A DNA stretch of 64,000 nucleotides from 13-2-20CM-66-19 sp036273735 (GTDB lineage Bacteria > Pseudomonadota > Gammaproteobacteria > Steroidobacterales > Steroidobacteraceae). The notes beneath the pieces are model-generated. The model was given only the letters and a program-made list of their open reading frames with translations, did not search any database and had not been told where the DNA came from. Of the stretch, positions 43,424 through 51,548 are shown in pieces. The translations under genes were made by a program, and so were the position numbers. Each line of letters opens with the position of its first letter. The first letter of the stretch is position 1. Location: positions 1 through 64,000 of the forward strand of contig DASUHA010000061.1 in NCBI GenBank assembly GCA_036273735.1, written 5' to 3'.

Positions 43424-44641
43424 ATGAGTCTGAATCTCCGATCCCTGACCTCTGCCCTGCTCCGCAGGCGCGCCGGAGCCGTCCTGGTGGCGCTGCAAGT
43501 GGCCATCGCTCTGGCGATAATGGTCAACGCGGTCTACATCGTGCAACAGCGTGTCACCTGGATCGTGCGACCGACCGGTATCGACGTGACCCATCTTTTC
43601 GTGATCTCGAGCTCCAGTCTCGCGAGCCGTCCCGATGCCGGGCATGCCATCGAGGAGGATCTCGCCTACCTGCGCAGCCTCCCGAACGTCATTTCCGCGA
43701 CCGCGAGCAATAGCGTGCCATTCAACCTGGGCGGCAACATCGGCATTTGGCTCCGACCGGGCCACCAGGGGCGGGAGCTCAATCCCCGCTATCTGATCAT
43801 GGACTCGGCCGGGCTCGGAACCCTGGGCGCGCATCTGCTCGCGGGCCGCAACTTCAAGCCCGAGGAGATCCGGCCGCCCGACACGGCGGACGATCTGGGC
43901 GACTTCGTGTCGGAGCTGATCGTGAGCCGTGCGTTTGCCCGAGCGCTCTTTCCGAGCGGCGCCGCCGTTGGCAAGGTGGTGTATTTCGAGAACGATCGGC
44001 CTGTGACCATCATCGGAATCATCGATGACTTGCGGGTAGCCCGAGCCTCCGCGTCCGCGGGCGACTTGCTGGCCATTTTCCCCAGCCTGCCGAGCGCAAC
44101 GTCCACAGTCGATTATCTCGTGCGCACCCGCGCCGGTGAGCGCGATGCGGTGATGCGCGATGCCGCCCTGCATCTCGCCGATTCCAATCCCGACCGGGTG
44201 ATCAACTGGGCACGCCCGCTCACCTTCTTCAAATGGAACGCCGATGCGGAGGATCGCAATACGGCGATCTGCCTGACCGTGATCACCGCACTCCTGCTGG
44301 CGATCACCTGCCTCGGCATTTTCGGGCTGGTGACCTTCAATGTCAGCAGCCGGACCAAGCAGATCGGCACCCTGCGTGCCGTCGGCGCGCGCAGGCGCGA
44401 CGTCGTGGCTCACTTCATGGTCGAGAACGCAATCGTCCTCACGACGGGTGTGCTCACCGGTTGCGCGCTCGCACTGGCGGTCGGCTACTGGCTCTCCCTG
44501 CGGTACGGATTGCCCCGCCTCGACCTTTATTACCTGGTCAGCGGCGTCGTGGCTCTCTGGGTGGTGGGTCAGCTCGCCGCCTGGCATCCGGCTCGGCGCG
44601 CCGCATCGGTGCCGCCGTCGGTAGCCACGCGCACGGTATGA
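43424..44641 (+). CDS. FtsX/MacB-type permease, pair 3, member B
   Basis: 405 residues from ATG 43424. It is the most diverged B member: its periplasmic start is VRPTGIDVTHLFVISSSSL where the others have a DYH(D/N)MFA motif. The FtsX coupling segment SSRTKQIGTLRAVGARRRDVV and the ending SVPPSVATRTV are kept. It closes the permease array; the sigma-54 activator gene starts 24 bases later with an AGGA ribosome site. Confidence 0.9.
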   Translation: MSLNLRSLTSALLRRRAGAVLVALQVAIALAIMVNAVYIVQQRVTWIVRPTGIDVTHLFVISSSSLASRPDAGHAIEEDLAYLRSLPNVISATASNSVPFNLGGNIGIWLRPGHQGRELNPRYLIMDSAGLGTLGAHLLAGRNFKPEEIRPPDTADDLGDFVSELIVSRAFARALFPSGAAVGKVVYFENDRPVTIIGIIDDLRVARASASAGDLLAIFPSLPSATSTVDYLVRTRAGERDAVMRDAALHLADSNPDRVINWARPLTFFKWNADAEDRNTAICLTVITALLLAITCLGIFGLVTFNVSSRTKQIGTLRAVGARRRDVVAHFMVENAIVLTTGVLTGCALALAVGYWLSLRYGLPRLDLYYLVSGVVALWVVGQLAAWHPARRAASVPPSVATRTV

Positions 44642-44665
44642 CGCCATTCCGGTAGGATTTCGAAC

Positions 44666-46042
44666 ATGAGCGGCATTCCTTCAGAGCGTTCGCGCTCGAG
44701 CCTGGACGACGGCCTGATCCTGGTGACCGACGACAACGAGGCGGTGCGGACTGCGCTCGAAGTGCTGCTGTCGCTGCACGGCGCCCGCGTACTTCAGGCG
44801 GCATCGCCGGCCGAGGCACTGGAGGCGCTCGATAGACAGCCGGTGGACATCCTCATCCAGGACATGAACTTCCGCCGCGAGGCGACGAGCGGCGAGGAAG
44901 GGGTGCAGCTCTTTCACGAGGTGAGGAAGCGCCATTCTGAGGTTCCGATCATTCTGCTGACGGCATGGACGCACCTCGAGACCGCCGTCGAGCTCGTCAA
45001 GTCCGGGGCGGCCGACTACGTAGCAAAGCCTTGGGACGATGCACGCTTGCTCACTACGCTGCGAAATCTGCTCGACCTGAGGCGGGCGCGCGCAGAGACC
45101 GCCCGCGTCCAGAACCAGCGCCGCCAGGCGCGTCAGGCCCTGGCTTCGCGCTTCGATTTGCGCGGCGCCATATACGAGAGCGATTCGATGCACACCCTGG
45201 TTGCCATGGCGACTCAGGTGGCCCACGCCGACGTGCCGATTCTCATCACCGGGCCCAACGGAGCCGGCAAGGAGGTGCTCGCAGACATCGTCCACGCCAA
45301 CTCCTCCGTCAAATCGGGGCCCTACCTCAAGGTCAATCTCGGTGCGTTGCCGCAGGAGCTGATCGAGGCCGAGCTCTTCGGCACGGAGGCCGGCGCGTTC
45401 ACCGGCGCGCGCGCCCGCGTGGGCCGATTCGAAGCGGCCAATGGCGGCACGCTCTTTCTCGATGAGCTCGGCAACCTGTCGGCGCCCGGGCAGGCGAAGC
45501 TGCTGCGCGTCCTGCAGACTGGCGAGCTGCAGCGGCTCGGATCGAACCAGACCCGCCATACCCAGGTCCGGATGATCGCCGCCACGAACACCGACCTGCG
45601 CGCCGCCATTCGCGAAGGGCGGTTCCGGGAGGATCTGTACTATCGGCTCAACGTCATCGAGCTCGAGCTGCCGCCTCTCTCCCGGCGCCGGGAAGACATC
45701 CTGCCTCTTGCGCGGCATTTTCTCGCCAGCGGGCGGGAGCTTTCCGCGGAGGCGGAGCGGGCGCTCACGAGGCACTCCTGGCCGGGCAACGTGCGCGAGC
45801 TGCAGAACGTGATCCGACGCGCCTGTCTGCTCTCGAGCACGCCCTCGATCGGGGCGGAGGCGTTGGGACTTCCCGCCCCGGAGCACATCGAGGCTGCGGG
45901 TGAGCCGGTCGTCGACCGCGCTGCCATCGAGCAGGCGCTGCAGCGAGCCGCCGGCGTGGTGGCGCACGCTGCGCGTGACCTGGGCCTCTCCCGTCAGGCA
46001 CTCTACCGCCGGATGGAAAAGCTCGGCATCAAGTCGGACTGA
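44666..46042 (+). CDS. NtrC-family sigma-54-dependent response regulator
   Basis: 458 residues. The receiver has the acidic pair DD (22-23), phospho-acceptor D66, the Thr of LLTA and a Lys in AKPW (about 121). The AAA+ domain has a slightly unusual Walker A GPNGAGKE (196-203, often GESGTGKE), the sigma-54-contacting GAFTGA loop (243-248), Walker B LFLDELGN and an arginine-finger region GRFREDLYYRLNV. A Fis-type helix-turn-helix ends the protein (AARDLGLSRQALYRRMEKLG). It is thus a full activator of sigma-54 polymerase, encoded downstream of the operon whose promoter at 34764 is of that type. Autoregulation of the whole operon is the simplest reading. Confidence 0.95.
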   Translation: MSGIPSERSRSSLDDGLILVTDDNEAVRTALEVLLSLHGARVLQAASPAEALEALDRQPVDILIQDMNFRREATSGEEGVQLFHEVRKRHSEVPIILLTAWTHLETAVELVKSGAADYVAKPWDDARLLTTLRNLLDLRRARAETARVQNQRRQARQALASRFDLRGAIYESDSMHTLVAMATQVAHADVPILITGPNGAGKEVLADIVHANSSVKSGPYLKVNLGALPQELIEAELFGTEAGAFTGARARVGRFEAANGGTLFLDELGNLSAPGQAKLLRVLQTGELQRLGSNQTRHTQVRMIAATNTDLRAAIREGRFREDLYYRLNVIELELPPLSRRREDILPLARHFLASGRELSAEAERALTRHSWPGNVRELQNVIRRACLLSSTPSIGAEALGLPAPEHIEAAGEPVVDRAAIEQALQRAAGVVAHAARDLGLSRQALYRRMEKLGIKSD

Positions 46043-47344
46043 ATGATTCTCAGGTCTCTCTCGGCGAGGGTGGCCGCAGCACTGACGCTCGCGACAGGCA
46101 TCGCGGGCGCGGCCGGCGCGCTGGCGGGCCACGACCTGAAGTCCGTGCCGCTCGGCTTCCTCACGGCCGTGCTGCTGAGCGCGCCCGCAGCGGTGTGGCT
46201 CGGGATGCGGGTATCGAAACCCTGGACTCACGTGCTCGATGCGGTGAGCAGCGGTATTGCGGGACTTCGCGACCGGGATTTCAGCGTCAGCATCACACCG
46301 ACCGGCGGGCGGGAGCTCATCGATCTCGTGACGGCCTACAACTCTCTCGGCGACGTGTTGCGCCGCGAGAGACTCGACATCTACCAGCGTGAGCTCCTCC
46401 TCGATACCGTATTGCAGACGACGCCGCTCGCCCTCGTCCTGACCAACGCCGCCGGCTGGATCGTCTACGGCAACATCGCCGCGCGCCAGCTCCTGCGCGG
46501 CGGGCGCAAGCTCGAGGGGCTCGCCCTCGATGCACTGCTCGAGGAATCCCCGGCCGCCCTGCTCGAGGCGCTGAAGTGCGTCGGCGATACGCTCTTCACG
46601 ATGGAGATCGGCGGCGAGCCTGAGGTTTACCATCTCTCCAGGCGCAGCTTCGTGCTCAACGGCCAGCCGCACGAGCTCATCCTCCTCAAGCAGCTCACGC
46701 GTGAGCTCGCCGCCCAGGAAGTGGTCGTGTGGAAGAAGGTCATCCGCGTCATCGCGCACGAGCTCAACAACTCCCTCGCGCCGATCCGCTCTCTCGCCCA
46801 CTCGGGGAGCCTCCTCGCGGCCGGGCCCGAGAGCGCGCGGCTCGAAAAGGTGTTCGCCACCATCGGCGAGCGCGCATCCCACCTCGCCACGTTCATCGAG
46901 GGCTATGCGAAGTTTGCCAAGCTGCCGAAGCCCCGGCCCGCGCCCGTCGCCTGGCCGGCCTTCATCGACCGGATTGCCGCAACCCACACCTTCCGGATCG
47001 AAGGGGCTCTGCCGCAGCGCGAGGCGAGCTTCGATGTCGTCCAGCTCGAGCAGGTGATGATCAATCTCCTGAAGAACGCCGCCGAATCCGGCTCGCCATC
47101 CGATGCGATCACGGTCAGCGTTCACCCGCGTGCGCAAGGCTTTCTGATCGAAGTTGCCGATCGCGGCGCGGGCCTCTCGGAGCAGGTGCTGCGCGATGCC
47201 CTGCTGCCCTTTTTCTCCACCAAGGCCTCGGGCACCGGTCTCGGCCTCACCCTCTGCCGCGAAATCGTCGAAGCGCACGGCGGCCGCATCACCCTCGCCA
47301 ACCGATCCGGCGGCGGCGCGATCGTCTCCATTCACTTGCCCTAG
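46043..47344 (+). CDS. NtrY-type sensor histidine kinase
   Basis: 433 residues; ATG directly follows the activator stop (TGAATG). Two close TM helices (about 8-25 and 33-50) leave almost no periplasmic loop. A HAMP-like linker, a PAS-like domain (LDTVLQTTPLALVLTNAAGWIVYGN, about 114-140) and a phospho-acceptor H239 in VIAHELNNSLAPIRSLAHS follow. The ATPase domain has the N-box NLLKNAAES, DRGAGL and GTGLGLTLC boxes. With so little outside the membrane, it probably senses membrane state or a cytoplasmic signal. It is the cognate partner of the activator before it and ends the operon. Confidence 0.93.
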   Translation: MILRSLSARVAAALTLATGIAGAAGALAGHDLKSVPLGFLTAVLLSAPAAVWLGMRVSKPWTHVLDAVSSGIAGLRDRDFSVSITPTGGRELIDLVTAYNSLGDVLRRERLDIYQRELLLDTVLQTTPLALVLTNAAGWIVYGNIAARQLLRGGRKLEGLALDALLEESPAALLEALKCVGDTLFTMEIGGEPEVYHLSRRSFVLNGQPHELILLKQLTRELAAQEVVVWKKVIRVIAHELNNSLAPIRSLAHSGSLLAAGPESARLEKVFATIGERASHLATFIEGYAKFAKLPKPRPAPVAWPAFIDRIAATHTFRIEGALPQREASFDVVQLEQVMINLLKNAAESGSPSDAITVSVHPRAQGFLIEVADRGAGLSEQVLRDALLPFFSTKASGTGLGLTLCREIVEAHGGRITLANRSGGGAIVSIHLP

Positions 47345-47378
47345 CCCAAATTTAGTCCACGGCGCACTTGCCACCGAT

Positions 47379-48158
47379 CTAGTGGGCAGCGAGCGTCTTG
47401 CGCGCGGCGGCGAGCTCGCGTCGCAATGCAGCCACCTGTGGGCCGGCAGCCGGACTCGCCGCGAGTCGACCGATCGCACGATCCACGGTGTCGAGACCCA
47501 GCGTGAGTCCGGTGCGGGTAGTCACACGCCGCAACGCGCTCTGGAATCCGGGGTCCGCCTCGAGCTCGCTCTCGCCGAGCGAGCGCGCCTTGCCGATGAT
47601 GTCGCTCAGCGCGGCTGCCGCGTGTGCGACACCTGTCGGTGAGGTCAGGTTCTGTGCGCGAGCCACATGCTCGGCCTCGGGCAGACTCGTCACGAAGCGG
47701 CGCAGCTCCTCCGCCTGCCGCGCATTGCGCGGATGATTCGCATGCATGAGGGCCTGAGCCGCACCCATCATGGCGAACGGAGCGAGCGCGGCGTGGCTCA
47801 GGACCGGGCTGCCCGAGGTCGCACCTCCGGCAGCGAGGCCGACGATCGCGAGGCCACCGATCCCGTGTACGACGTGCAGCACGCCACGCTCCAATGCGAA
47901 TACAGCATGCAGTAGCGCTCGGATCGGCGCGAACCCGAAGCCACCTGCCACCAGCAGGCTCGCCAGCGCAGGGCCCGAGGATCCCTGGAGGCTGAAATGC
48001 TCATACGAGGCGAGAGCACCGGCAGCAATCACGAGATTGCACGCATGCAGCACGACCCGCCCGAGAACAGCATGGGGCCGCACCCGGGCGGCTGCTCCGC
48101 CCATCTGCAGGGCGGGATTCTCAGTCGCCGCCCGCTCGATCCGCTGGAATACCGGCAC
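47379..48158 (-). CDS. Uncharacterised small membrane protein
   Basis: 259 residues. I do not recognise a family. Three or four hydrophobic segments lie in the first 150 residues (VVLHACNLVIAAGALASY, ASLLVAGGFGFAPIRALLHAVFAL, VVHGIGGLAIVGLAAGG and LAPFAMMGAAQALMH). They are followed by a soluble helical region of about 110 residues (GVAHAAAALSDIIGKARSLGESE and AALRRELAAARKTLAAH). Several His residues lie in or next to the membrane segments. It sits 12 bases after the Cys-containing lipoprotein gene and so is probably cotranscribed with it. The function is open. Confidence 0.7.
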   Translation of the reverse strand: MPVFQRIERAATENPALQMGGAAARVRPHAVLGRVVLHACNLVIAAGALASYEHFSLQGSSGPALASLLVAGGFGFAPIRALLHAVFALERGVLHVVHGIGGLAIVGLAAGGATSGSPVLSHAALAPFAMMGAAQALMHANHPRNARQAEELRRFVTSLPEAEHVARAQNLTSPTGVAHAAAALSDIIGKARSLGESELEADPGFQSALRRVTTRTGLTLGLDTVDRAIGRLAASPAAGPQVAALRRELAAARKTLAAH

Positions 48159-48170
48159 CGCAGCATCACC

Positions 48171-49298
48171 TCACAGCTTGGACATCGCTTTCTCGAGCAC
48201 GCTGAGCATCTGCTCGCGGGGAATCCCGAGCCCGTCGACGCCGATCATCACATCGTTCTTCACGGCTGCCAGCCCGCCGGCCCGGGTGGCACCCGAATAG
48301 GCCACCTCCCAGTACGGGCTCGGAGGCAGCTCGCTGCCGCTCAGACCCGCCTTCACTTCCTGAGCATGCGGCAATCCGGCGGTAATCCCGTTCAAGAACC
48401 CCTGCCTGATCGAGGCATCCTCGCGCAGCTCCTGGTAACCGTAAGTCCAGTAGAGGCGGATGGACACTTGCGTGTGCAGCTTGCCGCCGGCCGGGCTGTC
48501 GATCATCCGGTCGTACTCGCAGACATCGTCACCGTCATTCTTCGGATCCGCCGACAGCGTTCCGATGATCGCCTCCGCCTCGGCCCGGCTGAGGAAGCTG
48601 CAGGGACCGCGCCGCTGCACCCGATGCGCAGCCGCATACGCCTTGGCCGCAGCGATGCCCGCGCGCCCATCAATAGACAGGGGTTTGTCCAGTCGCTTGA
48701 GCGCCGCGTCCGCCAGTTTCGCCGCTGCCATAATACCGACGTTGGAATCTGATGCATCGACGGTCACGCCCTGATCGCCGAGCAATGTCGCGAACTCACA
48801 GCACCCCTGAACGCGCGCCTCATCCCACGTGCCGGCGAGATCGCTGCCATCGGCGAGGTGCAGCATGCCCTTGGTCGGCCCCTGATTGATCATGGACTGG
48901 ATGTTGCCCAGCATCTTCCAGCTGACGGTTGCGCCGTCCCAATCGACCTTGACCAGGATGCGATGGAAGTGCGCATCCTCGTAGGTACATTCGTCGCCAT
49001 TGGCGAAAGGATCACCGTTGGAGGTCCGAAAAGGCGCAGTGGCAAGCGGCGCGCCGAGCGCCGCCTCGACTTCCTTCGGATCCAGCAATGAGCAGGGATC
49101 CTGCTGCTTGTCGCTCGGGTCCTCCTCATCCGCGGCGCTCGTCTCGGTAGCGGCAGCCGGTGACGGTGAGTGGCGGCTACCGCACGCTGCCAGCGCAAGC
49201 ATGCCCAGCATGGCCCCGAGCACGAGCCAGGGCCGTGCAGTCTGCGGTCCTGCCCGGGAGCGGGAGCGGGAGGGCACGGCAAAGATTCGGTGCGACAT
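48171..49298 (-). CDS. Uncharacterised lipoprotein with repeated PCSLL/PCSFL domains
   Basis: 375 residues from ATG 49298; the frame continues to 49571 into the divergent gene but is not conserved-looking there. A lipobox LAAC gives lipid-modified C39. The mature part has two similar units, one starting DPCSLLDPKEVEAALGAPL and one GPCSFLSRAEAEAIIGTLS. Each has a later Cys in an ECTYED or VCEYDR context, a pattern like exported DUF3558-type domains with one disulfide per unit. A further CC pair (QGCCEF) lies between. It diverges from the 711-residue lipoprotein gene, so the two probably share a control region. Role unknown. Confidence 0.75.
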   Translation of the reverse strand: MSHRIFAVPSRSRSRAGPQTARPWLVLGAMLGMLALAACGSRHSPSPAAATETSAADEEDPSDKQQDPCSLLDPKEVEAALGAPLATAPFRTSNGDPFANGDECTYEDAHFHRILVKVDWDGATVSWKMLGNIQSMINQGPTKGMLHLADGSDLAGTWDEARVQGCCEFATLLGDQGVTVDASDSNVGIMAAAKLADAALKRLDKPLSIDGRAGIAAAKAYAAAHRVQRRGPCSFLSRAEAEAIIGTLSADPKNDGDDVCEYDRMIDSPAGGKLHTQVSIRLYWTYGYQELREDASIRQGFLNGITAGLPHAQEVKAGLSGSELPPSPYWEVAYSGATRAGGLAAVKNDVMIGVDGLGIPREQMLSVLEKAMSKL

Positions 49299-49412
49299 GA
49301 CGAGTTTCCGGCTCGAGATAGTGCGCCGCGAATAATCCCTGCACAGCCGGGTACGCGCATCCACCGTTCGGTTGATGTCAGGTGGACCTCGCGTCAATAG
49401 AGTGCGGCGCTC
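49299..49412. promoter_or_regulatory. Divergent control region of the lipoprotein genes
   Basis: This 114-base gap separates two divergent lipoprotein starts and must hold both promoters. TTGATG at about 49371 followed 16 bases later by TCAATA is a weak rightward candidate. I see no clear operator or repeat. Confidence 0.25.
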
Positions 49413-51548
49413 ATGAAACGACGCACCCTGGCGTCCTGCCTCGCCCTGGCGGCGCTCGCCTTCACGTCCTGCGCGCGCCATGGCGCGCCAGCCCCGGGCA
49501 CCACTACCTCGCCAGCGACCGGCGCGGTCGGCGCGGCAACCGGCGGCACGGCCCCGCCCTGGGCCGGGCACGCCCTGCGGGGCGGCGACCCGCAGGCTTT
49601 GCGGCAGTACCTGCTCACCGTCCGGGAGGTGAAGCCGATCCGATTCCGCGTGCGCTGGAATCCGGCCACCGTCGCCATCGACAAACAGGCAGCGCTACGC
49701 TCGTTGCGCAGCGTGAGCCACGACGGGTCGACCTTCGTGTTCGCGGCCAGCGAGCCGGCGGTCGGACGGCTGAAGGCGGGCAGCATTCTGTGGGTATGGG
49801 ACTTGGCCGTACGCAAAGTCGATGGGGTCACGACGGTCGCAGGCATGACACGCGTCCACACGATACCTGTCACGCTCACCGAAGCGATTCCGGACGCCGA
49901 CATCGAATTCGACGCCCGCGCGCCGCTCAGCCAGTTCCTGTTGTCCGGACGCCCTGCCGACATGGCTCCGCCGGGGGCCGCTGCGCCTGCTGGCACGCCG
50001 CCCACGGGCTCGGGGGCGCCGGCGCGAACCAGCGACGCGAGCCAGGCCTGGAGAGTGCGGCCCGTGCTCTACCGGCTATACGGCTCGAGTAACCCGCCGC
50101 AAGAGCCGCAGTCGAATACCGACGGACAGAACCAGGATACGCCTGACAGCAACACCAACGAGGATGCGGACGACGACGATGCAGATGACGAGGAGGAAGA
50201 TCACTTCCAGGGGAACACCTACAGTACGGAGCTCAAGCACTACGACGTCTCGATCGGCTATGCGCCGAGTGGGGACGACGGCCTGAGATTCCGGCTCGAG
50301 GCGCGCAAGGCCGAGGAGGACGAAGAGGAGAAAGAGGAAGCCAAGCGGGATACCGAGGAAATCAAGGAGAAGCACGAGGAGCTCGAGAAGAACGAAAAGG
50401 AGGTGAAGGCGGAGATCACGAAGCTTCACCAGGAGGAGTTCGAGCAGCAGGAGGGCTTGAACCAGCTCGATGAGAGCTACGAGAAGGAGCTCGATCAGAT
50501 GCGCCAGGACGAAAAGGACCGCCACGACCCGAGCTACACCGGTCCCACTCCGCCCCCGCACCCGACCGATTCCAACGGGACGCCGCTCACCGAAGCGGCC
50601 ATGGAAGCGAAGCTCACCGCACAACACGAGAAGCAACGCAGCATCGAGCTGCAGAAGCAGCAACAGGTGAGCCAGATCCTCGCCGAGGCGGAAATCAAGA
50701 AATCGGATCTGCGCCATCAGCTCGCCGCGCTCGGCAAAGCGTTCGGCAAGGCGGCCGGGAAAGAGCTCTTCGACATCGTCTCGGAGAACCTGGACATTCG
50801 CTTCAAGGCGGATGCCGAGCTCAACGGCTTCGACGTCGCCGGAACCTATCAGTTCGTAGACGGCGACATCGAGAAGGCCCAGCTGCAACTGAAGAACCTG
50901 AACGGCTCCGTGAAGACCGACTTCATCGCACGCCTCGGCAAGCCCGGCAACGAGGGCAGCAAGATCCCGGTCGTCGACATCCCGATCGTATTCGACCTGC
51001 CGATGCCGATCGGCGGCATCCCGTTCGTCTGTCAGATCGGCACCGACTTCCTCATCAACGTGTATCTCGCGGGCTACCACGCCACGCTGAACCTGACAGG
51101 TCAGTTCCAGTACAACGGCACGGACGGGTTTACCTACGGCAAGAGTCAATCCTCCTACGACGACACGCTTGCCGCTACGAGTAAGCCGGTTATCTCGCTG
51201 TCCCGGGGTGCGAGCCCTGGTGTATCCGCCGTGGTGCTCGCGATCCAGCTCCCGCGCTGGGGGTTCGGCTTGGGGATGTGGGATGTCTCCTCGCTCGCCT
51301 ACTTCGACATCATCCATGTATTCACCATGACCAAGTCGGCAGACGAGGCGATCGGCCTGGCTGCTCCACCGTGTCTGCGGACGACTTACCAGGCCGTGGG
51401 AGATGTGGGTATCGAGACGCAGGCGGTACCTATTCCGATCGAGAGCGTGCAGAAGATCGCGAAGAAGCTGAGCCACAAGGAGAAGATCTTCGACGTCAAG
51501 AGTGAGCAGCTCGAGCCGCCGATCAAGGCGTGCGAGATCGGGGGATGA
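49413..51548 (+). CDS. Large uncharacterised lipoprotein with acidic linker and charged coiled coil
   Basis: 711 residues, family not recognised. The signal ends at a lipobox-like FTSC (C20). Residues about 40-180 are a compact domain (REVKPIRFRVRWNPATVAI, VWDLAVRKVDGVTTVAGMTRV). Residues about 185-270 form a low-complexity, strongly acidic linker (EDADDDDADDEEEDHF near 248). A charged coiled coil of about 150 residues follows (roughly 290-450, rich in E, K and Q). The last 260 residues look beta-rich (DIRFKADAELNGFDVAGTYQF, PVVDIPIVFDLPMPIGGIPF) and end in a KKLSHKEKIFDVKSEQLE helix. The stop overlaps the OmpA-domain gene start (ATGA), so the two are made together. Confidence 0.75.
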   Translation: MKRRTLASCLALAALAFTSCARHGAPAPGTTTSPATGAVGAATGGTAPPWAGHALRGGDPQALRQYLLTVREVKPIRFRVRWNPATVAIDKQAALRSLRSVSHDGSTFVFAASEPAVGRLKAGSILWVWDLAVRKVDGVTTVAGMTRVHTIPVTLTEAIPDADIEFDARAPLSQFLLSGRPADMAPPGAAAPAGTPPTGSGAPARTSDASQAWRVRPVLYRLYGSSNPPQEPQSNTDGQNQDTPDSNTNEDADDDDADDEEEDHFQGNTYSTELKHYDVSIGYAPSGDDGLRFRLEARKAEEDEEEKEEAKRDTEEIKEKHEELEKNEKEVKAEITKLHQEEFEQQEGLNQLDESYEKELDQMRQDEKDRHDPSYTGPTPPPHPTDSNGTPLTEAAMEAKLTAQHEKQRSIELQKQQQVSQILAEAEIKKSDLRHQLAALGKAFGKAAGKELFDIVSENLDIRFKADAELNGFDVAGTYQFVDGDIEKAQLQLKNLNGSVKTDFIARLGKPGNEGSKIPVVDIPIVFDLPMPIGGIPFVCQIGTDFLINVYLAGYHATLNLTGQFQYNGTDGFTYGKSQSSYDDTLAATSKPVISLSRGASPGVSAVVLAIQLPRWGFGLGMWDVSSLAYFDIIHVFTMTKSADEAIGLAAPPCLRTTYQAVGDVGIETQAVPIPIESVQKIAKKLSHKEKIFDVKSEQLEPPIKACEIGG

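Larger units (their letters stand above)
36902..44641 (+). repeat. Three tandem permease-pair units (about 2.6 kb each)
   Basis: Units start at 36902, 39463 and 42063. Each encodes an A permease (442-446 residues) and a B permease (402-405). Shared DNA persists: for example, ATCTGGTGGAAGAACAAC occurs in all three A genes at the same codon positions. B proteins all end with the residues SVPPSVATRTV. This fits two rounds of tandem duplication followed by divergence of the periplasmic domains. Confidence 0.8.

Noticed and set aside
44681..47479. 932-codon open frame on the minus strand across the sigma-54 activator and kinase genes
   Set aside because: It mirrors the strong GC bias of the plus-strand codons. 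Its translation is low in hydrophobic structure and lacks any motif, whereas the plus strand encodes two complete, recognisable proteins.
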